Of a DNA stretch of 64,000 nucleotides, positions 1 through 12,519 are shown in pieces. Numbering within the stretch: the first letter of the stretch is position 1; each line of letters begins with the position of its first letter. The position numbers and the translations under genes are program-made. Source of the stretch: Laguncularia racemosa (lineage: Eukaryota; Streptophyta; Magnoliopsida; Myrtales; Combretaceae); NCBI GenBank assembly GCA_037954665.1, contig JBBMOL010000023.1:1860001-1924000 (forward strand). Direction: 5' to 3'. The notes under the pieces are model-generated. The model searched no databases. It was given only the letters and a program-made list of their open reading frames with translations, and was not told the DNA's origin.

Positions 1-783
1 ATCATGAAGACCCATTTCTTTTACATATTTCTCATTTGTATGGACTATTTTATGTTGTATTTTCTTTTGAAACACTTTCATTTTGATTGTAATTTCCATT
101 TAGGACCGACCACCTTAAAAGTGTCATAGTTGTAATTTTGTGCATTTTCTAACTCTAAAGGGAGCAAGTATAAATACTTGCTTAAAGTAAGGTTTGAGGG
201 GTGAATTTTTTAGATCAGAACATAAACTTTACGTGAGGGAATTAGGATTCTTTCTAGTTCAATTTCTCTTATCAATTTCAATTCTAAAAATTGGAATTGT
301 GGCGAGTGCAACAAGGAGAAATTATGAGTCATATCAATTTCTTATTGTTGTGTTTTCTTTTCATCTCTAATGAGTTATATCTAGGGTTGGATTGAAGTCT
401 TCTTGGTCAAATTTTTTATTGCATTTGTAATTAAACCTTCATTGCATAATTGATTGGTTTTTAGCACTTGTTAATTCCATTAATTTGTAATTATTCTTGT
501 GGCATGGAGCTTCTTTGTTATAAGGAGGATCACGGTTTGATTTGTGTATTGTTGATTGGATTTCTCTTGGAATTAAGTTGGTTAATTGATTCAATTGAGG
601 ATTAACTTCTTTATGGATTTCATTTTCTTGATTTTATCATTTGATTCATCATTCCTCAATTAGGGTTCACGCAATTTTGACCCCTTTGAATCGGTTTGAT
701 CTTGTGAATTGAAGTTGTTCATTTGATTCATTTGCATGTGCTTAGACCTTAGTTTTAGGCACATCATAATTTGGTATCAGAGT
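1..783 (+). repeat. Possible LTR end followed by a tRNA-Met primer-binding site
   Basis: No coding region is seen here. At 772-783 lies TGGTATCAGAGT, which matches 11 of 12 bases of the plant initiator tRNA-Met primer-binding site used by LTR retrotransposons. Just upstream the sequence ends in ACATCA (761-766), a plausible TG...CA-type LTR terminus. The 5' part of such an LTR would lie in 1-766 or outside the window. A related stretch (GCATGTGCTTA, then a GCACATCA-like end) recurs at about 912-943. No second LTR and no coding region belonging to it were found, so this could also be a chance match. Confidence 0.3.
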
Positions 784-886
784 ATCATCATACTTGTATT
801 CATTTTTTGTCACGTCCTTGTTGTGGGAATTGGTTCATAAATATTGAGGAATTGTGCAATTGTTGAATTAATTTGATTGACATTGT

Positions 887-2562
887 CTAATAGTCTTTCA
901 AATTAGTTTTGCATGTGCTTAATCTTGGTTTTGAGCACATCATGTTCTTATAATCATCACTCCCTTCTTCCACCTCCTTGACCTGACCAACTTGTTGCAC
1001 ATCCATCGCGTAGCTAGGGGACTCCGGTACCATAGTGGTTGCCAATGAGATTGGACCCACATCTGGGACCACTCCTTCACTCGAACCAGGTGCCACAACT
1101 ACACTCTTGACCTCCATGCCCTCGGCAATTGTCCTTCCCTAAGCAGCAGTCCCCTTTACTAGGCAACTCCCTTCTATGACAACATGTTCCTCGTTTGCTA
1201 CTTAGCCAAACATGCTACTTCAGTGTCCTTGGAGGAGCTCTTCCTTACATCACTCTTGGGCTGTTGTAGTTTGCCACTAGGTGTTCCATACTTCTCCCTT
1301 TCCTCTTCCTGCAACTTCTTCTTTCTAGTAGCGCTATGTGGAGTGCGCGTACTTCCCTCCTCCCCCACTGTCTCAGTGACATTGCTGTGTGGTGCCTGGT
1401 TGGGGTTGCGTTTATGTCCAAAGACTTTGCAATTGGCACAACGTGGAGGGAGCTACTGATACTCCACATGGACAACAATAGTGGCACCATTCTCTCCATC
1501 ATCCGTCACGCGGGTGACCAGCTCATCACGCGCATCAACTTCAACCAAGACCCTTGCATGGTTCGCCCTTTGCCTATTAGATGTCAAGACATTAGCCTTG
1601 AGTGGGATACCTATACCACTCACTATGTGTCTTAGCCCTTCCGCTCCTAGGAGTTCACAAGGAATACGGGAGAATGTTGCCCACATAGGAACATTTGTGG
1701 GTTGTGGCTTGTCAAGTGACATGCCTCTTCTCCATTTCTGTAGGATGAGAAATTTTTGGGCAAAATGCCACGTTTTCTCAAGCATAAGGGTAAGATCACT
1801 TCCCATGCCAAACCGGAAGTAGAAGAAACCATCCAAACTTCCAAGCACATCCACAAGGCCAAACTCTTTCCATAGCTTAAAGGCAGTAGACCGGACTAGG
1901 GAGTAGGGTAGCTTGCGGCCAAGAAAATAACCTACAAGTGTTGTGTTCCAAGATTCTGCCCCTAAATCCCCCACTGCCTTAGGAATCTTCACTGTTGGTG
2001 ATGGTCCTTTGGTAGCTAGAGGGATATATTTGAGGTTGAATGCCAGTGGGGTGACCTCAATTTTGGAGGTGCACACCTGGGCATAGGTTCTGGTAGCCGA
2101 AGGTCTTGTGGTGGCTATGTGGTCGTAGTTAGGTGGTTTCTAATTAGAGCCCTCAACTTTCTCAAGTAGCACGTTGACTTCTTCTAAGGTTGAATTTCCA
2201 AAAGAAGGAAATTCTTGGGACAAGGGTGTGACAATGATAGGTGGTTTAGATGTTTTTGCGCTAAGGGGGCAAAGGTGATAGGTGCTAGACCTACTGCAGT
2301 CCATGTGGGCATAAGTCTCCACATTTCCTTTCCTAGCTAAGTCTTGTTCGTTGCTTTTCCCAGCTACAAAAGTAAGTATTTGTCTTGCCTCTTTTGGGTT
2401 GACCTTCAATACTTCCTCTGGAACCGTGTTCAACCCCTTGTGAGCTCTTTGATCTGTCTTCACTAGTGATGAGAACCCACTCCCGATAGCATGGTGTGTC
2501 GTCCCTAGTTCCAGCGCCACCTTCGATTGGTCTGACGCTCCCTTATTGGTCGGAGTTGCCAT
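887..2562 (-). pseudogene. LINE-1 type ORF1 remnant (DUF4283 plus zinc knuckle)
   Basis: The minus-strand reading starts at an ATG at 2562. It runs through an in-frame stop at 2140-2142 to a DUF4283-like domain (about 2076-1453) with GYFLGRKLPYSLV, LWKEFG and WATFSRIPCELLG. That order is typical of ORF1 proteins of plant LINEs. After another stop, the text PPRCANCKVFGHKRN follows. It looks like a CCHC knuckle whose last Cys has become Asn. The final part (1117-887) is in a different frame, so there is at least one frameshift. No ORF2 with endonuclease or reverse transcriptase follows, so this is a truncated, dead copy. The plus-strand ORFs here are shadows. The family call is from motif memory only. 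Confidence 0.7.
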
Positions 2563-2635
2563 GGTGGGTGATCAGTGACTAGAAGTGTCCTATAAACTAT
2601 TGGGAAAGGGAAGGTTTAGTTACGGTGAGTCCTAG

Positions 2636-2798
2636 GGGTAAAAGTGTATGGGAAAGTGTGTAGGGAGAGGAGAGAGCATTTTTCTGACTTTAAAGATTCC
2701 TTGTCTTGAAAGTGCAATCGGGTAAAAGTGTATGAGAAAGTGTGTAGGGAGAGGAGAGAGCATTTTTCTGACTTTAAAGATTCCTTGTCTTGAAAGTG
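2636..2798. repeat. 84-bp tandem direct repeat, two copies
   Basis: Units begin at 2636 and 2720 and are nearly identical, with one clear substitution. Each contains AGTGTGTAGGGAGAGGAGAG followed by a shared run to TTGTCTTGAAAGTG. The pair lies about 75 bases upstream, on the minus strand, of the LINE ORF1 start. It may be duplicated 5'-UTR material of that element. Confidence 0.85.
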
Positions 2799-2804
2799 TT
2801 CCAA

Positions 2805-3379
2805 GGAAAATGAAGGTTTCTTAAAGGTGTAGTAGTTTCTCACTTACTAAATGTCTTTCTAAGTATATAGTAAACCCAATCAAGTTTTCTATAATTTAAA
2901 TCCTCTAAGTTTATGTTCTTGTACCATATGAATCCCTTCGTCAACATTTTCCTTTTATACTTTAAGAACATATGGTTGTTTTATCCTCTAGCAAACAGCT
3001 TCTCAAGATACCGGGCACAGTAGACCATTCAAAGCAACTATGTGTATCTACTCCAAATGTAGCTGCCTTATTAATTTATCTTTTAGTATTTTGATTCACA
3101 AATGTTTTCGTGTTACAAAAAAATATTAATTTGGGTTTATGTTTTATATCTTCAAAGGGCTAAGTTGGATTATTTAGCATGTTAGCTTTAAAATGTCATT
3201 TTGTATAAGAAGGGCCATTTTGGTCAACTCATAATTTAAAACACGTGCATCACACATGCGAAGTTTGTAACGGAATATTCCTTTCACCCTCAACTATTGC
3301 AATTTTTGTATGAAATTAATATCAAAATACACTGGCCAGTAATTGAGAGGGTATATATTAAGTTTTATTAAATTTAACT
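2805..3379. other. Non-coding stretch, nothing recognised
   Basis: AT-rich sequence without a supported ORF, terminal repeats or RNA gene. It separates the LINE remnant from the duplicated segment. Confidence 0.6.
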
Positions 3380-4197
3380 TGAGTTTGAGCTTTAATATAA
3401 ATTTATTCGAAAAAGAAATGTGATTTTTTTAGGTATATAATCTTCGTAAGTATTACTTATAGCCAAACTCAAGCACATGGGCGGTCAAACCCAAACTCTA
3501 GCTTTAAATTTTCAAATTCAGCTCAATAATGTTCCAATAATCCGATTTAATTACATCCCCAAAATTCTTACACGTCAAAAATAGATGTAATTTGACCATG
3601 CTTTGTGCACTGGGGCATCATGCAATAGAATTTCTGTTCGGTAACTCAATTCCTTCCGATTATTGAAACCCCCACTTCGTACGAGTGGAAGTGATTACTG
3701 TCCTTACCATTTGCCCATTTGTTCGAATATGAAAATGGATTTTGTAAAAAATGTTTTAATTCATTTATGGGTATTGTTCTCTCAAATCATTAAATTGTGA
3801 GGTCTAGGTTAAACAGATGGAAGAAAATCACGAGTGTCATGAGCATATTGCTTTATGCATTCATAACCAGTATTTATCTAATTCAACAAGCAGCTACTTG
3901 TTAGGAGCATTACATTCCATTTAGGAATCCTTGACCAAGGAAGTGCATACTGTACATTCGACGTTACAGAATCTGAAATAATTAAGTTGATAAATTAACT
4001 TTTAAAATAAACTGCACGTCTCAGTTAAGAATGTATAGTAGCCTTACTTTTTAATATTTAAGTGATCGGTTATTGATCTTTTGAATAGAGAATAAATTAT
4101 CTATCTAAAATAATCCTAATTTGATTCATTTTCAAATGCATATCCACAAGAATACAACATAATTGCATATGGATATTAAATGTAGAAAGTCTAAGCC

Positions 4198-6588
4198 GTA
4201 AAACCTGTGAATTTAACATAAAAATAATATTGGATTAGTTAAAAAATCATATTAAAAGTTTTATTTATAACTCGTTTGATTTGAAATTAGAATAAATAAT
4301 CATTTAAAAATCAAATCACATAAAATTTCAAGATAAATAATAAAATAATTTAAAATTGTATGTCTAAAATAGTCAAATAAATATTTTTGTTCGTAATAAT
4401 TTATTTAGTTTAATTATAAAATTTCATATCAAAATACTAAAATTGTTAAACTTATGTAAATTATTACGCATGATAAACAAATCCGGAAAATCAACCGACT
4501 TAGTTTTTCAGAAAGACCCCACGAAATCTAAGAAAAGCGAGAGATAGGAAACGAAAATAGAAGGAAAAAGGAAAAAGCAAAAAGCAAAAAAAAAAAAAAT
4601 CCATCGAACACACGTACGCAGTCAAAATCATAAATTGGATCATCTACATAATCTTTGAAGTGAACCTTATAAAATTAAATTAGACTTATGTAGGAAAAAT
4701 TTTACTTTTAAAATTTAAATATAATTTTAATATGTGTATATAAATAAATTTTAGCTTGGAAAATAGTAGAAATTTTTTTAAATACACTAAATAGGACAAT
4801 ATTAGTAAAAGTAGTATATAATAGTGTTATTTTCTTATATTTTAAGAGAAGATTTTCATCCTGCGTATTTATCTTAAAAATACTATAAGTGATAAAAAAA
4901 GAAAAAGAAATCCAAGTGAGTAGAAACTCCGTAATATATTATTATTGTGTGTGATATGTTGTTGCCTATATAAATATGTAATTATTTCTATGTAATTTCA
5001 TGAATTATGTTTTTTTTTAGGACTATTTATGCCCTGTTATGCATGTGAATGTGAGCATGTGTTTGTTGCATGGGTGAGTGCATGTGAGGTGTGGGAACAG
5101 GGGAATGCTGGTGTATGGTGTAGGGATTGTGTTGGTGTTAGGGCATGCTGGTGTGTGATGTGATGTGTGTGGAGTTTTTATGCATGCTGGTGTGTTGTGC
5201 ATGTGTGTTGTGTGTGTGTAATGGTTAGAGGGTGTGTGCGTGCATGGTGGGAGTGTGTGCATGCACGATGGAGAGTGAGTGTGTGCACAAGCTTGCGTTG
5301 GTGTATGCACGAGCAGTGGAGATGTGTACACAGGTGGACGTGTGTTTGTAGGCATGGGCGTGTTGGTGCATGCGTGAAGGCATGTTGGGTGAATGGGCTA
5401 AGTTTATTAAGCGTGATACAAATGAGCTGATGTGTATAATAAAATGGATATGTGCAAGGAAGCATGAGTGTATATATATATATAATAAGGGAATGCAAAT
5501 AATTGAATTTAAATAAAATCCAAAGCTTATGATTTATCTTTTCTAAGTGGTGAATGCTGTTTGTGATTGATTGATCGATCGTTTCGACTATATGTTATGG
5601 ATGTGACAATTTCTTATGTGATCACCTAAAAATGATAATTTAATTATTATGATTTAAATAAAAATTAACATGCTTTATACGAGACATTTCATAAAGTTGA
5701 AGGCTATCACTACTACAAAACACACTAAAAGTAATTGAGTAAGATTATTGTTTTGCTAATGGTGAACTAAGTGATTAGAGGATTATCGCACCTTTGATGA
5801 TTTCGAGTCCGATCTGTCCTTAAGGATATTTATGCTTAATGTACTAAATTTTAATTGAAGCTTACAGGATTAAAATTAAAACACCAATTCTAATAAAAAG
5901 ATAAGATTAAAATAATTGGGTTGCGAAACCTAAGCACTAATGGTAATGATGCGAATACCCAACCGGAGGTCAAGGAAGGCATAAACCCTAAACATCACGT
6001 TGGTAACCGGAAGATTGTGTGCGATGTTATATTGCATATGGTTGCTCGTGTATAGCATATAATTAAAAACTTGTGTGAATTGTTTGTACACGTATAGTAT
6101 TGAGATATTGCACTTCTATCTTACTAAGCAATTTAGCTTACCCTCCTATAGATTGTGCAATGTAGGTCGTGACTACATAAACTTTTTATGTAGGTGCCAT
6201 GCTATGGTAAGTCAAAAATTGTCGTTGGAACTCTAGGATAAGAGGCAAGATTTGAGAGTTAGCATGGTCTCGTCTAGAGAAACTTGTTAAATACCAATAG
6301 ATAGATGATTATAAATATTTAATCTGATTCAGTGAAATCTTCAGTTTGTATGTTTATTATGGAACCCAAATGAGGCTCACTTCTAAATTATATGTGTATT
6401 GCTTTTCTTTGAATACGGAATGATTTTAATGAGATAAAAAAATACTAGAGGCATTCAATTTTATAAATTATTGTATTTTATCAAGTTGATTGATCTTGGT
6501 TTGAGATGCTTTGCGGTTACTTAGTAGGAGCTGAATAAGCATGACGGATTGTCACGAATAGGATACTCTATGGGATATGACATAAGCC
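4198..6588. other. 2.4-kb block present only in copy A
   Basis: The homology to copy B breaks at TCTAAGCC (ending about 4197) and resumes at AAGCCATATGAT (from about 6583). This leaves a block with AAGCC at both joints. It has no terminal repeats or coding region that I recognise. It contains the GT-rich tract at about 5030-5400. It may be an insertion in copy A or sequence deleted from copy B. Confidence 0.55.
5030..5400. repeat. GT-rich low-complexity tract
   Basis: An irregular (TG)n, GTGTGTG and GCATG-rich stretch with strong strand asymmetry: the plus strand is mostly G and T. Long overlapping ORFs on both strands arise from the composition and encode His/Thr-rich or Cys/Val-rich text with no domain. 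Confidence 0.7.
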
Positions 6589-6715
6589 ATATGATATGTG
6601 ATTAAACATATAATTGAGTTTTCATGATGACTTTGAACTTAGAAGCATGATACTTGATATGAACCATAAGTCATATGTCATCAATTCTTACATACTAGTA
6701 CTCATATCCATCATT

Positions 6716-7165
6716 TCCAAGGATTTTGTTATCTAGGGGCCAACTCTGTAGATTACCCACATTCCATGGTAACTCTCGCACCCTTGATGAATCGTTCAAT
6801 TGAGAAGGAACATACCTTTGTTATCCTTGTAAGGGGAAAGATGTGCTCGAATTGGCAAGGAGGTTCTATGCTTGTCGCGCTGATCTGTGTCTCCTTTTTG
6901 CAGCACGCTTGTGCCTGTGGCAAACTTGGTGCCCTCCTAATCCTTGCTTGGTACAGAACCTTTTGGGGCAGAATTTGCAATTATAAGTCCTCTCTTGTGG
7001 CATTTTATTGATAAACTCGATGTATTGGTAGAGTTGAGACTCTCAATTAAATTGTGAGCATCCAATTACCCAATACTTTCTCTATTGTCGTCATCGAGAC
7101 CCAGGAAACAGCTAAGATCTGTCTTTGCCTCTTTGCTCTCCTCATTTTCATATTCAAGTCTCGTT
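6716..7165 (-). pseudogene. C2H2 zinc-finger gene remnant, copy A
   Basis: On the minus strand an acidic N-terminal stretch (KTDLSCFLGL, about 7110-7140) is followed, after a frame change, by a single Q-type finger: YNCKFCPKRF, then QGLGGHQVCHRH. All four zinc ligands (C-x2-C...H-x3-H) are present. The reading frame is lost just after the finger. The C-terminal half seen in copy B, including its EAR-like motif, is missing because about 260 bases are deleted at about 6716. Intact relatives are plant-specific single-finger transcription factors, often repressors. It is not expected to make a full protein. Confidence 0.7.
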
Positions 7166-7819
7166 TTTTTGTGTCTATTTTGCACTTTGTTGTTTCAATA
7201 GTTGACTCTAATGTAAAGCAATCGTAGAATGCAATGTTAAAGTCTCAATGAGTAGAGATATTCGCAGACCCACAGGGCAATAAAATATGTGCTATGTATG
7301 GAAATGTATCTTATTATTGAGGCGTTCTACCGCGAAACACAGCAAGATCCTAATAGAAAGTTGGGATGTCCTTACTTGAATCACCGGATAAAGCAAATTT
7401 TATCCAAGTATATTACATGGTTTTAATTATTTGTGATTTTCATTCCATACGTCGACTTGTCATGTGAATCAATAGATGAACTGGGAATTACGTCCAAAAG
7501 AAAATTGATAGTGATTGAATTAGAGAAAATATATACCTAAGAAATTTCATTAGTAAAATTTTTCTTGAAATCATAGGAAGGTTTTGAATAAATAAATTAT
7601 ATTTAACCCAATTAAATGAAATGAGCATGGCTCATATCCATTTTTATATTAAAGTAGGAACCACAAGGATCTCCTTAAAAGTAAAATAATAATGGACATT
7701 CTGGATTAAAGAATTAGTATCCATTGAATATATCTTTTGCAAACCAAACATGATTTCCTTCTTTCGTGAAGAATCTAACGATCTGCTGTATTATTTTGTC
7801 CGGCTTAGACAAAGGCTCT

Positions 7820-8055
7820 GTGGACACGATTTAAAGCAAACAAAAGATATTCTCTGCTAAAAGCTAAAGTAGTCTAAAACAAACAGTGAATATTCTCTGA
7901 AAAAAGTAAATAGTAAATATTCTATGCCTAAAGTTAAAAGTAGATACAAACTAAAATAAAGAGTAGATATTTTTTTAGTAAAAACTAAAATAAACACGGA
8001 CTAAAGCAAACAATAAATATTCTCAAGTAAAAACTAAAGGAAACTTAGACTAAAT
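7820..8055. repeat. Imperfect tandem repeat, unit about 45-75 bp
   Basis: About four degenerate units share a pattern of ACAAA, (G/A)ATATTCTC, AAAA(G)CTAAA and (A)GACTAAA. The array lies in copy A and has no counterpart at the matching place in copy B (about 24,330-24,370), so it arose or was lost after the duplication. Confidence 0.55.
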
Positions 8056-8419
8056 TCTTCAATGGCAATTGATTAAGTTGATCTTACAGTAATTAGATAC
8101 GATTATCAAGCAAACCTAGCTTAAATTGATCTCTAGATTGATTACATGTCATTTAATTTTTTCTATCAATATATTATAAGGGATGAATGAGGGGAATCAC
8201 GTATGTTCTATCCCAATTTATGCGGACAAGACTGCAAGTAATTCAATGTGATATACTTATGAGTTTATCAAAAGAAGTTAATGATATGGGTCGATCAATA
8301 TCATCATTCTTTATTTTATAAGTATAATTGGTGGATATTGATGATTTTTATGCTTTAGTAAAAGTATTACTAAATTATCAAACTAAATGCTTGCTATCAC
8401 AACTTTAAGTTTAAGTTTC

Positions 8420-10420
8420 AAGAAGAAAAAGTTGATTTTTAACGACTAAAACCTATAATGAGTTACACACAACGCCAACATAAAAGAAGACAATGATCAA
8501 TCAATCTAGAGCACCTGTGCATGAATGAGCATTGGTAACATTGTTTTATTTATCTCTTCCTTCAAATATGTTTAATTTTATGACCAATAAGGACCCATTT
8601 ACTTTGATGAAAAAAGGAAACAGGAAATTATGCTTAAGAATAACACTATTATCTAAAGTAACCAAGTAATAAATATCTTATTGTTTACTCTTCATAAATC
8701 TCAACTGTGAAGAATAATTGTTCCATTATTTTACTCTATATTACCTTATTACACTATTGAGTTGAAAATAAAATAAAAGCATCAATATACCCTTATTTCG
8801 TGATGATTGCCACTACCTCCAATTACCCTATGCCACTACTATTGCATCACTATCCATATTCCACTAAAAATTTCAAAGTCATATGCATGGGACTTTCTTT
8901 TTTTCTTTTTTTTTTATTGTTTGTAAATTATTAATTATAGAAAATAAAAAATATGTAAAAAAATTAAAAATTAAAAAAATAAAGATAGAAGGAAATATTA
9001 TTTTCAAGTAACCCAAAGCTCAAAAGGTAACTGTGCAACCCAGTCACAGGGGCATGGAGTGGTTGTGGTCAACTACCCTAGCCTTGAGCTGATGGGAAAA
9101 TGACCATTGTAGATGGTATGCTATGGCCTACTTATGATACCCACCACTCCAGAAATAGGAAACTAATAAATAATAATAATAAAACAAAAGAAAAGAAAAG
9201 AAAAATACAAAATAATCAATGAGGTAACAATCAAGTTAATAACTTGATGATGACCTGACAAGTTATTTTACATTTTTTTCTTCTTTTTTATTTTTAGCTC
9301 AGGTAGGGTGGGGGTTGGTGTGGTTTCATATCTCATAGTTTTAAGGTGGTTAGAATTTCTTTTTTTTTTTCTCTTATTTTTTGAAAATTTTCCTGTAAAA
9401 GTTTATTATTAGTAAAAATGTTCATAATTTATCTCAAAAAGTTACATCTTTGGTTACTTGTTCATAAAATTATTTTATTTACTAAAATTTTCAAAAATTC
9501 AATAAGAATAAAAAAAATACCCTCGATATAGTTTATAAAATATGTTAAAGTTCATAGTTTTTCTATAAAACATCTTTTAAGTTCATAACTTTGTATAGTT
9601 TCGTAAAAATACCCTAAAGTCGAAATTTTACTCAACAAAATATAAAGTATCTTTTGATTCCCAGACCAAGACTGTTGAGGAAAGACCGAGACCTGTACCT
9701 GGAGCTCGTTGTCTAGAGGCCATGGGGCCACAGCTTGGCCCAACCCAACCGAATTGGTGCCCCCAAACCACCTCCACCCCGTGCGTTCCGATGCTAGCTC
9801 CACAAAACCAACAGTTTCGCTAGTTTTGGATCATAGTTCCTATACTCGTGAACCGGCTATTTTTTTTTTTTTTCATATTAATTTATTTTGCTCTAACTTT
9901 GTTATATCTTCCTCTAACTTTGCTATATCATGAACATGTAATAGTTTGTATATTGACGAATCGCCATTGGTTCATTTATTTAGTCGGCAAAAAACCTGAC
10001 ACTCTACCCATAATTTTATTGATATAAATAGATCATTAAAAAAAATAAAAAGAGAAAGAAAGGACATAAAACGTTGTCCTTTGTTACATGCAACTTACTA
10101 ATGAGGAATGGATATAATTGAGGAAGTACTATGCCCCCCACCTAAAATAAATGTAAAGTTGGTATAAGATATAAATAAGATAATATTGTTATATTTTCAT
10201 AAAATTTTATAAATAAAAGAAAAATAAAAACAAAATAATAATAATAATAATAAAATATCCTTAAAGTTGTAAGATTATCTAAGAATTATATATTATTTAA
10301 ATTGATGAAGGTAGTGAATTTTAGTCATTCCTACCTTCCATCCATTTGTGTGTCAGCCTACCCACACTTCCACCTAATGTGTTGAAATTATTGAAGTAGT
10401 CATCTTTAGAGCTATATGTG
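8420..10420. other. AT-rich non-coding sequence
   Basis: No gene recognised. It holds poly-A/T tracts, short (AAT)n runs near 10,230, and a small GC-richer island at about 9690-9800 whose minus-strand ORF (9803-9552) matches no family I know. Confidence 0.5.
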
Positions 10421-11847
10421 GCATATACTTCCCATTCCCTCTTCTCCACTCTTTGCTAGTTTTTTTATGCAAGCAAGTGCTATAATAGACACGATTGATA
10501 GAATAGTATTATGGTCATCCAAAATCAGTTTAGCCATGCTAAATACTTGCTCAACACCAATGGTTAATTCCGAAGTTGCCAAAACCTATCCATCTATGTG
10601 AGAAAGGATCGAGAATGTTTTCATGTGCCATATCCACCAATCCAAGATATCAAAGTTATGAACACTTATGCTATCACCAAATTCAAAAGTAATGGTTAAA
10701 TCATTATGAAGTCTAATGTAGAACTTGATCCCTATCCTCCCTTTATGCTTTTGCAATCTTTAAATCATCATAAGATCTATAATAGGAAGCCCATCTAATG
10801 AGCTTGTCAATATAGTGGTAGAGGTAAGGACTTGAACCAAACTACCATATGCAAATGAAAATTGAGAAAATGATTCACTCAAGAGTCAAATTAACTCTCA
10901 AACTGTGGTTGATGCATCAATTACTTAAGTGTTTTGTATGCCATTCATCTTATTGACATACTCACACAAAGTTGAGTAATAAATAAGCCCTCCTATTGTG
11001 GAATAAGGGTCTAGAATCATCGCAACAAGATAAAATTAGGAATTTCCCTATAATAAGTTAACCACTTACTAGTCATTTCATTTATACATACTTGTAATTT
11101 GACATCAATCACATATCAAATAACATTGCAAGTTTATTTGAAGCTTCCAAAACAATTAAATGCATGCTTGGGCAAGAGACACATGAATATGTTTTTGTAC
11201 AACTATGAAAAAATTTAAGTAATCACAAAAGCCCTATGCATGCCCTCCAATCATTTGGGAATAATGGTATATCTAAGATATGGATCACAAGGAAATTATA
11301 CAATACAATTTTGTGGTTACCTATAGTGCTTTACAGAAGTTGGCATATGGAATTCCAGCTATGTACCACATCCCTTTTAGATTTTCATAGTTGCACTCCA
11401 TTATTTATACAATATTTCTACCATTTTAATAAGTGACACTTCAAAATCCAATGCATATTAACACATAAATTCAATACATGACAAGATCAACAAATGTGTA
11501 GAAAGGTTCCCCTTAGCATAGGTTAGCAAAGGCCCTAAAGTTTTAGAATAGACAAGGTGTTCACTGTTATGTTGTCAAAACTTATTGAGAAAATCTTTTT
11601 AATCAATATATATTTTTCAAAAACATTGCTTATGATTTTGAAAATGTTTTGTGCAATGTATCATTCATCAAATTTTCTAAGTGTAAGTAATCTTTTATAT
11701 AGAAGCCACTTATCGTATATTCAGCAATAAGTGATTATATTGTTTGAATTTTCATTAAACCTATCCATCTAAATATTGACACTAGAAACATGCATATCAA
11801 GTGAATGAAGCTTAGCAAAAAATTCTCTTTCCATGGTGGTAAAGTTG
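10420..11847 (-). pseudogene. hAT-family transposase remnant (C-terminal part)
   Basis: Read on the minus strand with several stops and frameshifts, this shows hAT landmarks in the right order. DVVHSWNSICQLL (about 11,370-11,330) corresponds to the family's TRWNSTY-like region. The RNase-H-fold helical stretch with FLKFFHSCTK-like text and VAMILDP (about 11,020) follows. The dimerisation region has NFDILDWW and FSILSHIDG, then VFSMAKLILDD (about 10,660-10,520). The reading continues to higher coordinates but is broken at 11,847 by the Ty3/gypsy element. Rightward sequence at 18,383 onward may hold its N-terminal part. It is dead as a gene. Confidence 0.65.
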
Positions 11848-12519
11848 TGACGCGTGAAACCCTAGGTATGTTAAACCTAAAACCCCAACATTACTATTAG
11901 ATTCAATTACCCCAATGATCGTCTTGAATAAGTGTTGTGTAACTAGAACCCAATCACACCTGTTGACTGAAACCTAAGTTATCAAAGGGTTTTCCAAGTA
12001 ATTCAATTAAGAATTCCTATGGAAGAGTTCTTTTGCGAAAGAACCAAAAAAAGGGGATATTTTGTAATTCACGAAATTGTATATTCACTCAATCATAAGA
12101 TGTCTCCATGGCCAGCCCTCTTACATGGCTTTTATAGCATACAACAACAATATGGAAAAAACCCTAAGTTGCCTAATTTATCCTTATCCACATGTAACTA
12201 AGTAGACAACTAAAAAACATAAGTTATAAACCAACAAATAAAATAAAAACAAACCGAATATGTCTCTAACTTTGTCGATTCAAAAAAAATATTCTAATGT
12301 CTCTAAATATCACATCCTTCCATGGTCACGTGAATCATATTAACACATGTTGGTTGTACTTTAGTGTAGCTTGATTCCTTAACTTTTAAGTCTATGACTA
12401 ATCCTTATAGAGCTTCATTCAACCTCTTAGCTCTAACTCAGGTCATCGGGCCTCCAATACCATGTAATGGATCATGGGATTTTGGCTCCTTCCTTTTTTA
12501 TGCTAGCTGATCCTCATTA
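11848..12519 (-). repeat. 3' LTR of Ty3/gypsy element 1
   Basis: 672 bp, aligned over its length with the LTR at 17,705-18,377. Shared text includes ACCCTAGGTATGTTAAACC at the left end and CAATACCATGTAATGGATCA near the right end. One terminal base differs from TG...CA. Confidence 0.92.

Larger units (their letters stand above)
3380..8410. repeat. Segmental duplication, copy A
   Basis: This segment is collinear and in the same orientation with 22,150-24,620. Matching landmarks include GCAATTTGACCATG-like text (3585-3600 and 22440-22455), TTGCTTTATGCATTCA (3849 and 22708), TCTAAGCC (4189 and 23020), CATATAATTGAGTTTT (6607 and 23048), the zinc-finger remnant (6716-7165 and 23229-23900), ATTGAGGC (7316 and 24000) and GATTGATTACATGTCATTTAATTTTTT (8138 and 24374). 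Copy A is longer because it holds a 2.4-kb block absent from copy B. It also lacks about 260 bases that copy B has, inside the zinc-finger gene. The outer limits are approximate. Confidence 0.75.

Noticed and set aside
1184..1822. Plus-strand ORFs over the LINE remnant
   Set aside because: The minus strand has recognisable DUF4283 text; the plus-strand frames are shadows.
5023..5498. Overlapping ORFs of about 87-110 codons on both strands
   Set aside because: They lie in the GT-rich tract and encode His/Thr- or Cys/Val-rich repeats set by composition; no domain.
9552..9803. Minus-strand ORF in the GC-richer island
   Set aside because: No recognisable motif and no gene context; left as non-coding.
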